Source of the DNA: Candidatus Segatella albertsiae
Lineage (GTDB): Bacteria; Bacteroidota; Bacteroidia; Bacteroidales; Bacteroidaceae
Length of the DNA: 44,677 bases
Reading direction: 5' to 3'
Assembly (NCBI GenBank): GCA_002451555.1
Contig: DKCU01000074.1
Span: forward strand, 1-44,677
The notes beneath the pieces were generated by a model. It made no database searches and was not told the DNA's origin. It saw nothing but the letters and a program-made list of their open reading frames with translations. The position numbers and the translations under genes were made by a program. The stretch's first letter is position 1. The number at the start of each line of letters is the position of its first letter. Positions 23,293 through 31,237 of the stretch are shown one piece after another.

Positions 23293-24030
23293 TTATCTTC
23301 TATTATTGAATCTCGAAGTTGTGCCCTTTATAGGATACAAGTGAGTAGCATTGCCAAACGATTTAACTCCCTTGACAGCATCCACACTACGAGTTACAGC
23401 CTTGGCACTATTCGTGTCATTCTTACGTTCGAAGTCAATATAAATGACATCACCCTTGACAGAGCCAGTACCAATCATATAACCAAAGAATGTATCATAG
23501 TTCTTACCTGTCTCTGCTCCGAGATGGAAACCTGACTGAGACGAGCCATAATCCATGACAAAGGTCGCACCACTCTTCTTGTACTTGATGTAGATGTCAC
23601 CATTGTCCTCTATGTACCAAGAGAAGTCCAATGTCTGGCTTTGGTCTTCAATGACATTGCCTTGTGAATCCACCTGATAATCAGTCTCAACACCTTCACC
23701 ACTATAAGAATTGGTATTCTGATTATACTGGAAGAACTTCATGTCCGTATAATAAACCTCCGTGGTGCGAGACTGTCCATCCTCATTTAGGTAAGAGTAA
23801 TCCATTCTTCCATCCCATTCTCCACAGAGTACCTGAGCCATCTGCGAACGAGTGTCTCCTTGGTTTCCACCATTACCACCTTGATTCCAATAGCTATTGT
23901 CCCATCCCCAATTGCCATAGCCATCATACCAACCATATGGATCGTCCCAAGGATCATCGTCACAACTTACAAATGTGAAGGACATCATTGCAATAGCAAC
24001 AAACATCCCAATAAGCTTCATCTTTCTCAT
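23293..24030 (-). CDS. Surface lipoprotein with a Trp/Gly/Tyr/Asp-rich N-terminus
   Basis: A 245-aa lipoprotein. An upstream ATG at 24084 lies before the predicted transcription start, so 24030 (MRKMKLIG) is preferred; 24021 is a close alternative. The lipobox FTFVSC is followed by DDDPWDDP, an acidic surface-export type signal. Then comes a very unusual stretch of about 35 residues rich in W, G, Y, N and D (such as YGWYDGYGNWGWDNSYWNQG). The C-terminal part (about 75-215; LCGEWDGRMDYSY, DFSWYIEDNGDIYIKYK) resembles lipocalin-like beta barrels. Function unknown. It is divergent from the hybrid regulator. Confidence 0.85.
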   Translation of the reverse strand: MRKMKLIGMFVAIAMMSFTFVSCDDDPWDDPYGWYDGYGNWGWDNSYWNQGGNGGNQGDTRSQMAQVLCGEWDGRMDYSYLNEDGQSRTTEVYYTDMKFFQYNQNTNSYSGEGVETDYQVDSQGNVIEDQSQTLDFSWYIEDNGDIYIKYKKSGATFVMDYGSSQSGFHLGAETGKNYDTFFGYMIGTGSVKGDVIYIDFERKNDTNSAKAVTRSVDAVKGVKSFGNATHLYPIKGTTSRFNNRR

Positions 24031-24070
24031 ATCTTCTAGTCTTTTAATTAGTAATTCATTTAAACTGCTG

Positions 24071-24101
24071 CAAAGATAGTGCATTTTTTCATACCTGCAA
24101 A
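24071..24101 (-). promoter_or_regulatory. Promoter of the W/G/Y-rich lipoprotein
   Basis: Minus-strand TTTG (24101-24098), a 19-nt spacer and TATCTTTG (24078-24071). The predicted start near 24064 excludes the ATG at 24084. Confidence 0.8.
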
Positions 24102-24162
24102 GGAAATTATGGCATATTTGAGGGAGAAATCCCTATGGATAGATGGATTTTCCCTAAAACTA

Positions 24163-24194
24163 TTTGGAAGTTACATGATTTTTACGTATCTTTG
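24163..24194 (+). promoter_or_regulatory. Promoter of the hybrid regulator
   Basis: TTTG (24163-24166), a 20-nt spacer and TATCTTTG (24187-24194): a full match, about 37 nt before the ATG. Confidence 0.8.
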
Positions 24195-24238
24195 TCAGCA
24201 AATTAAAAGAAATATCTCTAGCAAAATAAAAGTAAAGA

Positions 24239-27200
24239 ATGATCAAGAAATCCTTATATACACTATTACTCGCTTTATGTTCCATCATAGGATGCGATGC
24301 TACGCCTTATTGTGACATCAGAAAGTTCTCCATTCTTGATGGACTCGCTGCAAACAACATCTCCGACCTCTGCCAGGGAGCAGACAACATGATGTGGTTT
24401 GCCACCTATAACGGTTTGTCTTATTACGACGGATATACCTTTCATACATTCCGCGACAACCCTGACCAAACTGATATTCTCAGCACCAACAGAATCCTGT
24501 CCATACACCCTTGTACCAACTACGACTTGTGGTGTATCACATACGACAGACGGTTGTATGTATATGACACACGACTCTGCGACTTCAGAAACATCGAGAA
24601 AGAAATCAACGAGAAGTTCAACATCAACCTATATGCCAACAAGATTTACACACTGAACCCACAGGCTACGTGGATAACCACGACCGACCACCAATATGCC
24701 ATCAGATTCAGCAGCAAGGAGTTCAGCGAAAACAACCCATTGCTCATCAAGGCTGGAGAGAAATCACTGCCAAGTGGCAACATTTGGTTTATCACTGCCG
24801 ACAAGAAAGGGAGAGAATGGATTCTCACCGACAAAGGCACACACATCTATGGCACGCATTTCACCACTTCCCTACCTTTCAAATGGTTCAGGCAAGTGGG
24901 CAACACGGTATATCTAGCCACCATGGATGGCAAAGTGGCTGTATTCGACGAGGCGAGAAACCATATCTCCATGATTCCGATGCCACCTGGCGTGACTAGA
25001 ATCAACGAACTGAAGAATACTGGCTTTCAACTACTGATAGCCACTAACTTGGGCGTAATCGTCTATAATCCAAGGACTTTCAAATCGGAAGTAGTCAGCG
25101 TTCAGAATCCTAACCAACCTGTGGCGGAGGTCAAAAAGATATATGTGGATATGTATAACCAGATATGGGCATTCACTGACGGCATGGGCGTAACCATCAT
25201 CAATCCAAACACATTGGAGAAGAAATGGTTGTTTGCAGACCAGGATGACCCTACCTTACGCACAGAGAGCGATAAGAATTTCATCATGCAAGATGAACAT
25301 GGCACTCTGTGGGTCATTCCGAATGGCGGTACTTTCAGCTACTATGACCGAAAGAAGAAGGAGTTGGTACCTTACTTGCTAAAAAGCAACTCTTCTGCCA
25401 ACGCTCTGATTCCGAAGATCACCAAATTCACCATCTCAGACCAGAGCATCCTATGGTTGACCGGCATCCACGACCTCACGCAAATCAACTTCAAAAATCA
25501 CGAATACACGCTGAGCCAAATCGAGAACACGGAAAAGGAAGTCCGTGCGGTCGCCCTCGACCACAACCACAATTATTGGGATGGATTTGCCAATGGCACC
25601 ATCAAGATCAGCAATGAACTGCATCAAAAGTTAGGCTACCTCACACCTGGTGGTCAGCTCAGTCCTACCCCTGTCGCCTTCTCTACAGCAGGCATCTATT
25701 CTCTATACGAGGATAGCGAGGAACGTATGTGGGTAGGAACCAAGGGTGATGGTCTATACATGATAAAGGATGGAAATATACACCATTTCACTTACAACCC
25801 CGCAGCCCCATACTCCCTGCCAAGCAACAACGTCTATGACATCGTCAGCGACCGAGAAAGCAGAGTGTGGATTGGCACATACGGCGAAGGTCTGGTTATG
25901 GCAAAGAACATCGATGGCACATTCAAATTCTTATCTCGCAAAAACAAGTTGAACTGGCCGAAAGGCTTCGACTATGCCAAGATACGACGCATCACCTGCA
26001 CCAGCAAAGGTATCATTCTCGTAGCGACCACGGACGGCCTCATCACTTTCTCAGACGAATTCAAGAACTCCTCAAAGATAAAGTTCTATAAGTCTTACCA
26101 CATCGACAACGACACCACTTCGCTCATGGCAAGCGACGTCAACTACACCTTGGTACGCTCCAACGGCATCACTTATGTTTCATCCATAGGCGGATGCTTG
26201 GCCATGGTAACAAGCAAGAGCCCCCTACAAGACAACATCAAAGTGGCCAATCTGCACAACATCAACCTGGACGAAGGCATCGTGCAGGGCATGATAGAGG
26301 ACAACTCGGGCAACATCTGGATTATCAGAGAGTCCAGCGTCGATAAGTTCAATCCAAATACAGGCAAGATAGACGTGTTCGGCCCCAACGACTTCGACTA
26401 CAACATGACATTCACCGAATGTCGCCCTTTGCACGACCCATCCACTGATTTCATCACCCTAGGCACACCGATGGGCAGCATCACCTTCAATCCGAGGACG
26501 CTGGCCAAGACCAACTATCAGCCAAAGGTGCTGTTTACGACGCTCCACTACAATGGCGAACCAGGCATCATCCCAATTCTCCATCGTCCAAAGTTGGTCA
26601 TTCCATCCAACAAGCGAAACTTGACCATCAGCTTCGCCGCCTTGGATTATACCCGTAAATACCAGACCTACTATTCCTATCGAGTAGAAGGCATAACACC
26701 GAAAGGGGAATGGATTTCACTGGGAAGCCAAAACATGATAGGCTTCAACCATATTTCACATGGCGACTATGTCTTGAAAATCAAGGCAACCAACACCCAT
26801 GGAGTATGGGGAAACAACATCGCAGAACTTCCCATAGAGGTAGAGCCTACCTTCTGGGAGAGCATCTGGGGCAACATCCTGTTGTTCCTCATCTTGATTG
26901 GAGCTGTAGGTATGCTCTTCTACATGTACAATACACGCCAGAAACAAAAACTGGCACATGAGATGAGTGTCATGAAAAACAATTTCTTCAGTACGGCATC
27001 CCACAAGCTGCGAACTCCTCTCACTCTCATCGGCGGACCTGTCAACGCTGTACTTGAACGAGAGGAAGGCCTGTCTCCTGAAGGTAGAAATATGCTTACC
27101 ATCGTACAAAGAAACGCTAGGGAGATGCTGGATATGCTCAACAAGATACTGAAGTTCGACAACAACAGCAACTTCTATGTAAATGGAGAAGCAGAAGATA

Positions 27201-28120
27201 TCATCATGTCTAAACAAGCCTATGGTGACATCGAGGACTCCAATGCCAAAAGCTATCTCAGAGAAACCGCCATAGACTCTGCCCAGGAATTTGAGAACGG
27301 CGACAAGGACATCACCATGCTTGTCGTAGAAGACAACGCAGACCTGCGCACGTTCCTCCACACTATCCTGAGAACCGACTACAATGTAATATTGGCAGAA
27401 AACGGCAAGAAGGGATTGGAAATGGCACGTAAATATATACCAGACTTCATCTTGACCGATGTCACCATGCCTGTAATGGATGGTCTGACCATGGTACATT
27501 ACATCAAGCAAGACTATAACATCTCGCACATTCCTATCATCATCCTTTCCGCCAAGGCAAGTCTGGAAGATCACCTTAAAGGTTTTGAGGAAGGCATTGA
27601 CGGCTATCTCACCAAGCCATTCTCAGCCACCTACCTCAAGGGACGCATCGAAGCTGTCATCAACCACCGCAAGGCTCTGCAAATGGAAATGCTGAAGAAC
27701 ATCCAACCTGGAGCGGAAGTACCAGCAGGAGTTAAAGTACCAAAGCCACAAGAGGAGGAGACACACATCACTGTAGGCAACTCCACCATCAGCACGCAAG
27801 ACCAGACTATCAAGAAGGCGGTCAAGTTTATCACAGAAAACATATCCGACCCAGATATGAAGATAGACGACATTGCGCAAGCCATGGGCATGAGCCGCAG
27901 TGTGCTTTACGGAAAAATCAAGAATGCAGTCGGCTTGACACCGATAGACTTCGTAAGACACATCCGAATCATGAAGGCGATAGAAATGCTCAAGAACACT
28001 GACGAGACCTTGACAAGCATCGCTTATGCCGTCGGCTTTAGCGATCCGAAATACTTCTCCAAGGTGTTTAAGAAGGAAATGGGTATCATTCCGAGCGAAT
28101 ATCGAGAAAAGAACAAATAA
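24239..28120 (+). CDS. Hybrid two-component regulator lacking the HATPase_c domain
   Basis: A 1293-aa HTCS-type protein. A signal peptide is followed by about 750 residues of periplasmic beta-propeller repeats (DGLAANNISDLCQGADNMMW is the typical first blade), a Y_Y_Y domain (about 787-865), one membrane helix (about 879-899), HisKA (about 910-980; His922 in TASHKLRTPL), a complete receiver (about 1025-1145; acidic pair E1031/D1032, Asp1074 in LTDVTMP, TKPF lysine) and an AraC-type HTH (about 1190-1285). Only about 45 residues separate HisKA from the receiver, with no N, G1, F or G2 box, so the ATP-binding kinase domain is absent. The H-box has Lys where Glu is usual. HTCS proteins normally control adjacent nutrient-uptake genes in response to a periplasmic ligand. 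Confidence 0.93.
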   Translation: MIKKSLYTLLLALCSIIGCDATPYCDIRKFSILDGLAANNISDLCQGADNMMWFATYNGLSYYDGYTFHTFRDNPDQTDILSTNRILSIHPCTNYDLWCITYDRRLYVYDTRLCDFRNIEKEINEKFNINLYANKIYTLNPQATWITTTDHQYAIRFSSKEFSENNPLLIKAGEKSLPSGNIWFITADKKGREWILTDKGTHIYGTHFTTSLPFKWFRQVGNTVYLATMDGKVAVFDEARNHISMIPMPPGVTRINELKNTGFQLLIATNLGVIVYNPRTFKSEVVSVQNPNQPVAEVKKIYVDMYNQIWAFTDGMGVTIINPNTLEKKWLFADQDDPTLRTESDKNFIMQDEHGTLWVIPNGGTFSYYDRKKKELVPYLLKSNSSANALIPKITKFTISDQSILWLTGIHDLTQINFKNHEYTLSQIENTEKEVRAVALDHNHNYWDGFANGTIKISNELHQKLGYLTPGGQLSPTPVAFSTAGIYSLYEDSEERMWVGTKGDGLYMIKDGNIHHFTYNPAAPYSLPSNNVYDIVSDRESRVWIGTYGEGLVMAKNIDGTFKFLSRKNKLNWPKGFDYAKIRRITCTSKGIILVATTDGLITFSDEFKNSSKIKFYKSYHIDNDTTSLMASDVNYTLVRSNGITYVSSIGGCLAMVTSKSPLQDNIKVANLHNINLDEGIVQGMIEDNSGNIWIIRESSVDKFNPNTGKIDVFGPNDFDYNMTFTECRPLHDPSTDFITLGTPMGSITFNPRTLAKTNYQPKVLFTTLHYNGEPGIIPILHRPKLVIPSNKRNLTISFAALDYTRKYQTYYSYRVEGITPKGEWISLGSQNMIGFNHISHGDYVLKIKATNTHGVWGNNIAELPIEVEPTFWESIWGNILLFLILIGAVGMLFYMYNTRQKQKLAHEMSVMKNNFFSTASHKLRTPLTLIGGPVNAVLEREEGLSPEGRNMLTIVQRNAREMLDMLNKILKFDNNSNFYVNGEAEDIIMSKQAYGDIEDSNAKSYLRETAIDSAQEFENGDKDITMLVVEDNADLRTFLHTILRTDYNVILAENGKKGLEMARKYIPDFILTDVTMPVMDGLTMVHYIKQDYNISHIPIIILSAKASLEDHLKGFEEGIDGYLTKPFSATYLKGRIEAVINHRKALQMEMLKNIQPGAEVPAGVKVPKPQEEETHITVGNSTISTQDQTIKKAVKFITENISDPDMKIDDIAQAMGMSRSVLYGKIKNAVGLTPIDFVRHIRIMKAIEMLKNTDETLTSIAYAVGFSDPKYFSKVFKKEMGIIPSEYREKNK

Positions 28121-28179
28121 AAAACAAGTTCTTACACCACAAAACATAAAAAATCCTCCTACTTATCAAGAATTTGTTG

Positions 28180-28305
28180 TACTTTTGCAACAGTTCTTAG
28201 AAAAGTTAAATGATAGATTAAATGAGAGACTTCTCTTAGGTAAAAGTGTTACCAAGAAGAAGTTTCAAAAGTTAACCCAGGGTTTGTGAAAATCCTGGGC
28301 TTTTT
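28180..28305 (+). ncRNA. Candidate small RNA (or 3'-UTR processed RNA) after the hybrid regulator
   Basis: TACTTTTG (28180-28187) is a consensus -7 element, though no TTTG lies at -33. It is followed by about 110 nt with no usable ORF and two small hairpins (GAGA/TCTC 28224-28235; GGTAA/TTACC 28239-28253). A strong intrinsic terminator ends it: CCCAGG arms at 28276-28281 and 28294-28299, a 10-bp stem closed by a GTGA tetraloop, then TTTTTT. At minimum the terminator of the regulator gene is here. The RNA start would be near 28194. Confidence 0.45.
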
Positions 28306-28306
28306 T
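28276..28306 (+). terminator. Terminator with GNRA-type loop
   Basis: CCCAGGGTTT-GTGA-AAATCCTGGG followed by C and six Ts. It ends either the hybrid-regulator message or the candidate small RNA. Confidence 0.92.
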
Positions 28307-28373
28307 ATCCCCTCCTTCGTTTTCTTTTTAGAAAAATTATAACTCATAATTCATTCATCTGAAAGAAAAATAG

Positions 28374-28381
28374 TATCTTTG
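28374..28381 (+). promoter_or_regulatory. -7 element of the glutathione peroxidase gene
   Basis: TATCTTTG lies 46 nt before the ATG. The -33 position reads TTCA, a weak match. Nothing else stands out between 28307 and 28427. Confidence 0.55.
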
Positions 28382-28427
28382 CACTCAAAAAGAAAGAAAC
28401 AAGTAGAAAAAATAGATAGAAACTAAA

Positions 28428-28982
28428 ATGAGAACTGTTTACGAATTCTCTGTCAAGGACAGAAAGGGAAAGGAAGTTTCCCTCAAAGAGTACGCCAACG
28501 AAGTACTACTCATCGTCAACACAGCCACAAAATGTGGTTTCACTCCACAGTATGAAGAATTGGAGAAGCTCTACGAAACTTACCATTCACAAGGGTTTGA
28601 AGTTTTGGATTTCCCTTGCAATCAGTTTGGTCAGCAAGCTCCTGGTACTGACGAAAGCATCCATCAATTCTGCAAACTAACTTATGGTACAGAATTTTCA
28701 AGATTCAAGAAAGTTAAGGTGAACGGAGACGACGCTGCTCCTCTGTTCAAGTTTTTGAAGGAATCAAAGGGATTCGCAGGCTGGGACGAGTCTCATCCTC
28801 TCTACCCAGTTTTGGACAAGATGCTCAGCGAAGCCGATCCGAACTATAAAGAAAGCAATGACATCAAGTGGAACTTCACCAAGTTCTTGATCAACAAGAA
28901 AGGTCAAGTCATTGCACGCTTCGAGCCTACAACCAGTTTTGAGGTGATAGCCAAGCAAATCGAAGAACTGTTGAAAGCATAA
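28428..28982 (+). CDS. Glutathione peroxidase-family thiol peroxidase
   Basis: A 184-aa peroxidase reducing hydroperoxides, in bacteria usually with thioredoxin. The peroxidatic residue is Cys36 (NTATKCGFTPQY), not selenocysteine. The Gln of the tetrad is in FPCNQFGQQ (about 62-70), which also supplies a second Cys that could act as resolving residue, and the Trp/Asn are in IKWNFTKFL (about 143-151). No signal peptide, so cytoplasmic. Monocistronic, ended by a 17-bp terminator shared with trpB2. Confidence 0.96.
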   Translation: MRTVYEFSVKDRKGKEVSLKEYANEVLLIVNTATKCGFTPQYEELEKLYETYHSQGFEVLDFPCNQFGQQAPGTDESIHQFCKLTYGTEFSRFKKVKVNGDDAAPLFKFLKESKGFAGWDESHPLYPVLDKMLSEADPNYKESNDIKWNFTKFLINKKGQVIARFEPTTSFEVIAKQIEELLKA

Positions 28983-29010
28983 GACAACACGTTAGTAACG
29001 TTGCAACATA

Positions 29011-29049
29011 AAAAAGCCCCAGAGTTTGCAAGAAACTCTGGGGCTTTTT
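29011..29049 (+). terminator. Bidirectional terminator between gpx and trpB2
   Basis: A perfect 17-bp stem (29011-29027 / 29033-29049) with a 5-nt loop and A/T tracts on both sides serves both converging genes. Confidence 0.95.
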
Positions 29050-29066
29050 CACTTTTCACACTATTC

Positions 29067-30431
29067 TTACATATCCACCTTAGGTACGTCAGCAAGGAAC
29101 TTGTTGATTTCCTCATCACTGACGGCATAGTTCTGCAAGTCGCCATTGATATAGCTCTCATAAGAAGGCATATCTATCAATCCATGACCTGACAGACAGA
29201 ACAGGATGACCTTCTCCTCGCCCGTTTCCTTGGCCTTCTTCGCCTCACGAATGGTAGCAGCTATCGCATGGCAACTCTCAGGAGCAGGGATGATACCCTC
29301 TGTACGAGCGAAGAGCATACCTGCCTCAAACGACTCCAACTGCGGAATATCCACACCATGCATAAAGCCATCCTTGATCAACTGGGAAATAATCATGCCC
29401 GCACCATGGTAACGGAGGCCTCCTGCATGGATGTTGGCAGGCTTAAAATCATGTCCCAAGGTAAACATCGGCAAAAGAGGAGTGTAACCTGCCTCGTCAC
29501 CAAAGTCATATTCAAACTTACCACGTGTCAACTTAGGACAACTCTCTGGCTCGGCAGCGATAAACTCCGTATTCTTCCCCTCCTTGAGATTATGACGCAT
29601 GAATGGGAAAGCGATACCTCCAAAGTTACTACCTCCACCAAAACAAGCGATGATGGTATCAGGATATTCACCAGCCATTTCCATCTGTTTCTCAGCCTCC
29701 AAGCCAATAACCGTCTGATGCAAAGCCACATGATTGAGCACAGAACCCAGGGTATATTTACAGCCTGGAGTCGTAGTCGCCAACTCAACAGCCTCACTGA
29801 TGGCAGTACCCAACGAACCTGGATGATGAGGATCCTTGGTAATGATATTCTTTCCTGCACGAGTACTCATCGAAGGAGAACCTTCCACTGTAGCCCCAAA
29901 GGTACGCATGATGCTAGAGCGATATGGCTTCTGCTGCATGGTTATCTTTACTTGATATACCGCAGCTTCCAGTCCGTACAACTTAGCTGCATAAGACAAA
30001 GCTGCACCCCATTGTCCAGCTCCCGTCTCGGTCGTCACATTCGTATCGCCCTCCTGCTTGCAATAGTAGCACTGAGGCAAAGCTGAATTAATCTTATGCG
30101 AACCTAAAGGATTGGTGCTTTCATTCTTGAAGTAGATATGCGCTGGAGTTCCCAATGCCTCCTCCAAAGCATAAGCTCGCACCAATGGAGTGGAACGATA
30201 AAACGTATATTTCTCCTGTACATCCTCAGGGATATCTATCCAAGGATGTACTTGATCCAACTCTTGCTTGGAGCACTCCTTATTAAATATATGCGACAAA
30301 TCATCAGCCGAAAGAGGTTGGTGAGTTTGAGGATTCAATGGTGGCAATGGCTTGTTAGGCATATCTGCCTGAATATTGTACCACTGTTTAGGGAGATCTT
30401 TCTCTTGTAGTATAAATTTCTTCTGTCTCAT
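29067..30431 (-). CDS. Tryptophan synthase beta-like protein TrpB2
   Basis: A 454-aa PLP enzyme that condenses indole with a serine-derived substrate. The PLP lysine is Lys113 in NPLGSHKINSALP; the phosphate loop is CFGGGSNFGG (about 269-278) and the carboxylate-binding TETGAGQWG follows the lysine. The N-terminal extension (WYNIQADMPNKPLPPLNPQT) and length mark it as the TrpB2 type, which usually acts without TrpA. No trp genes are near it, so a stand-alone role such as indole recycling is likely. -7-like TAACTTTG lies at 30511-30504 upstream. Confidence 0.95.
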   Translation of the reverse strand: MRQKKFILQEKDLPKQWYNIQADMPNKPLPPLNPQTHQPLSADDLSHIFNKECSKQELDQVHPWIDIPEDVQEKYTFYRSTPLVRAYALEEALGTPAHIYFKNESTNPLGSHKINSALPQCYYCKQEGDTNVTTETGAGQWGAALSYAAKLYGLEAAVYQVKITMQQKPYRSSIMRTFGATVEGSPSMSTRAGKNIITKDPHHPGSLGTAISEAVELATTTPGCKYTLGSVLNHVALHQTVIGLEAEKQMEMAGEYPDTIIACFGGGSNFGGIAFPFMRHNLKEGKNTEFIAAEPESCPKLTRGKFEYDFGDEAGYTPLLPMFTLGHDFKPANIHAGGLRYHGAGMIISQLIKDGFMHGVDIPQLESFEAGMLFARTEGIIPAPESCHAIAATIREAKKAKETGEEKVILFCLSGHGLIDMPSYESYINGDLQNYAVSDEEINKFLADVPKVDM

Positions 30432-30730
30432 GATATATATCTTTTATTGATTAAAAATCAGCCAAAAATAACAGACTGTAAACTAATACATTCTATTTTG
30501 CGACAAAGTTACAAAAAATATCTGATATTTAGAAAATATTGAAAGAAATTTCATCAAAAAAAAGAAAAGAAGTTGAATATAAGAAAAGGAACCAACCCAA
30601 GTGAAGAAAAAAGATTCTTCGTAAGACAAGGAAAAAATCAAAAGGGACAAAACAAGAATGTAAACGAAGGAAAGAGAGGAAAAACTATTAAAGCTCTTTG
30701 ATTTTTGTAGGAAAAACCATTTTTTGATGC

Positions 30731-30799
30731 GATAAAATAATAATTACCCTATAAAAAGTAATAATTACCCCCAAATATGTTATTTTATCACTACCTTTG
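30731..30799 (+). promoter_or_regulatory. Regulated-looking promoter with phased repeats inside an inverted repeat
   Basis: TACCTTTG (30792-30799) is a consensus -7 element but no -33 TTTG is present. Instead TAATAATTACCC occurs twice (30738-30749 and 30759-30770), exactly 21 bp apart, the second ending where -33 should be. GATAAAATAA (30731-30740) and TTATTTTATC (30780-30789) form a perfect 10-bp inverted repeat around them. This is the layout of activator-dependent promoters that bind tandem sites on one helix face. Confidence 0.6.
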
Positions 30800-30805
30800 C
30801 ATCAG

Positions 30806-30908
30806 TTAAAACAAGAAGGCGTTGTGAAACGCTGAGAATCATCTTTTACTTATACAATATATATTAGAGAATATAAAGAAAGAGTGCAATGTTTTGTGCT
30901 CTTTTTTT
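30806..30908 (+). ncRNA. Candidate small RNA, about 100 nt
   Basis: The predicted start is 7 nt after the -7 element. The transcript would contain the hairpin GCGTT/AACGC (about 30819-30832) and end in an intrinsic terminator: arms 30879-30888 and 30895-30904 with two G-T pairs, then a T-run to 30908. No ORF with a start codon fits inside, and no gene follows on this strand for over 10 kb. Identity unknown. Confidence 0.55.
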
Positions 30909-31192
30909 ATTTTATCATAAATCTTTTTTTTAATGGACTCATATTCTAATATGCTCACGCACCTTAAAACACAAGTCCACTAATTATACAAATAAAACTT
31001 TTACTAAACATCTTAAATACTCAATAATTATCAAATCTTATATGTTCCCACATAATATATCAACTTATTCATTATTTTTTTGATGGTGCAAAGATACACC
31101 AAAAAGAGATACCCCTTATGCACAATTTGTTTTTTTAATCTACATTTTTTGTTAACATTCGGTTAAATCCCCATGATTTTGTGCAAAATTCG

Positions 31193-31236
31193 CTAGATAG
31201 ATAATAAAAATCCACTAGATAGATAACAAAAATCCA
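31193..31236. repeat. 22-bp tandem repeat at the mfd 3' end
   Basis: CTAGATAGATAATAAAAATC... (31193-31214) is repeated at 31215-31236 with one base change. It abuts the mfd stop codon. Confidence 0.85.
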
Positions 31237-31237
31237 C

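Larger units (their letters stand above)
30432..31237. other. 806-bp gene-free region
   Basis: No convincing protein gene on either strand. It holds the trpB2 promoter region (-7 at 30504-30511, minus), a plus-strand promoter with phased repeats and a terminated short RNA (30731-30908), a weak inverted repeat TTAATGGACT/AGTCCACTAA (30930-30939 / 30974-30983), an isolated minus-strand -7 TATCTTTG (31096-31089), and a 22-bp tandem repeat next to mfd. The rest is AT-rich. Confidence 0.7.

Noticed and set aside
28026..28289. 87-aa ORF across the end of the hybrid regulator
   Set aside because: It starts inside the AraC domain in another frame and ends in the terminator; no independent support.
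30826..30842. TPP (THI-box) riboswitch suggested by CTGAGA
   Set aside because: The other conserved THI-box segments are missing and no thiamine gene follows.
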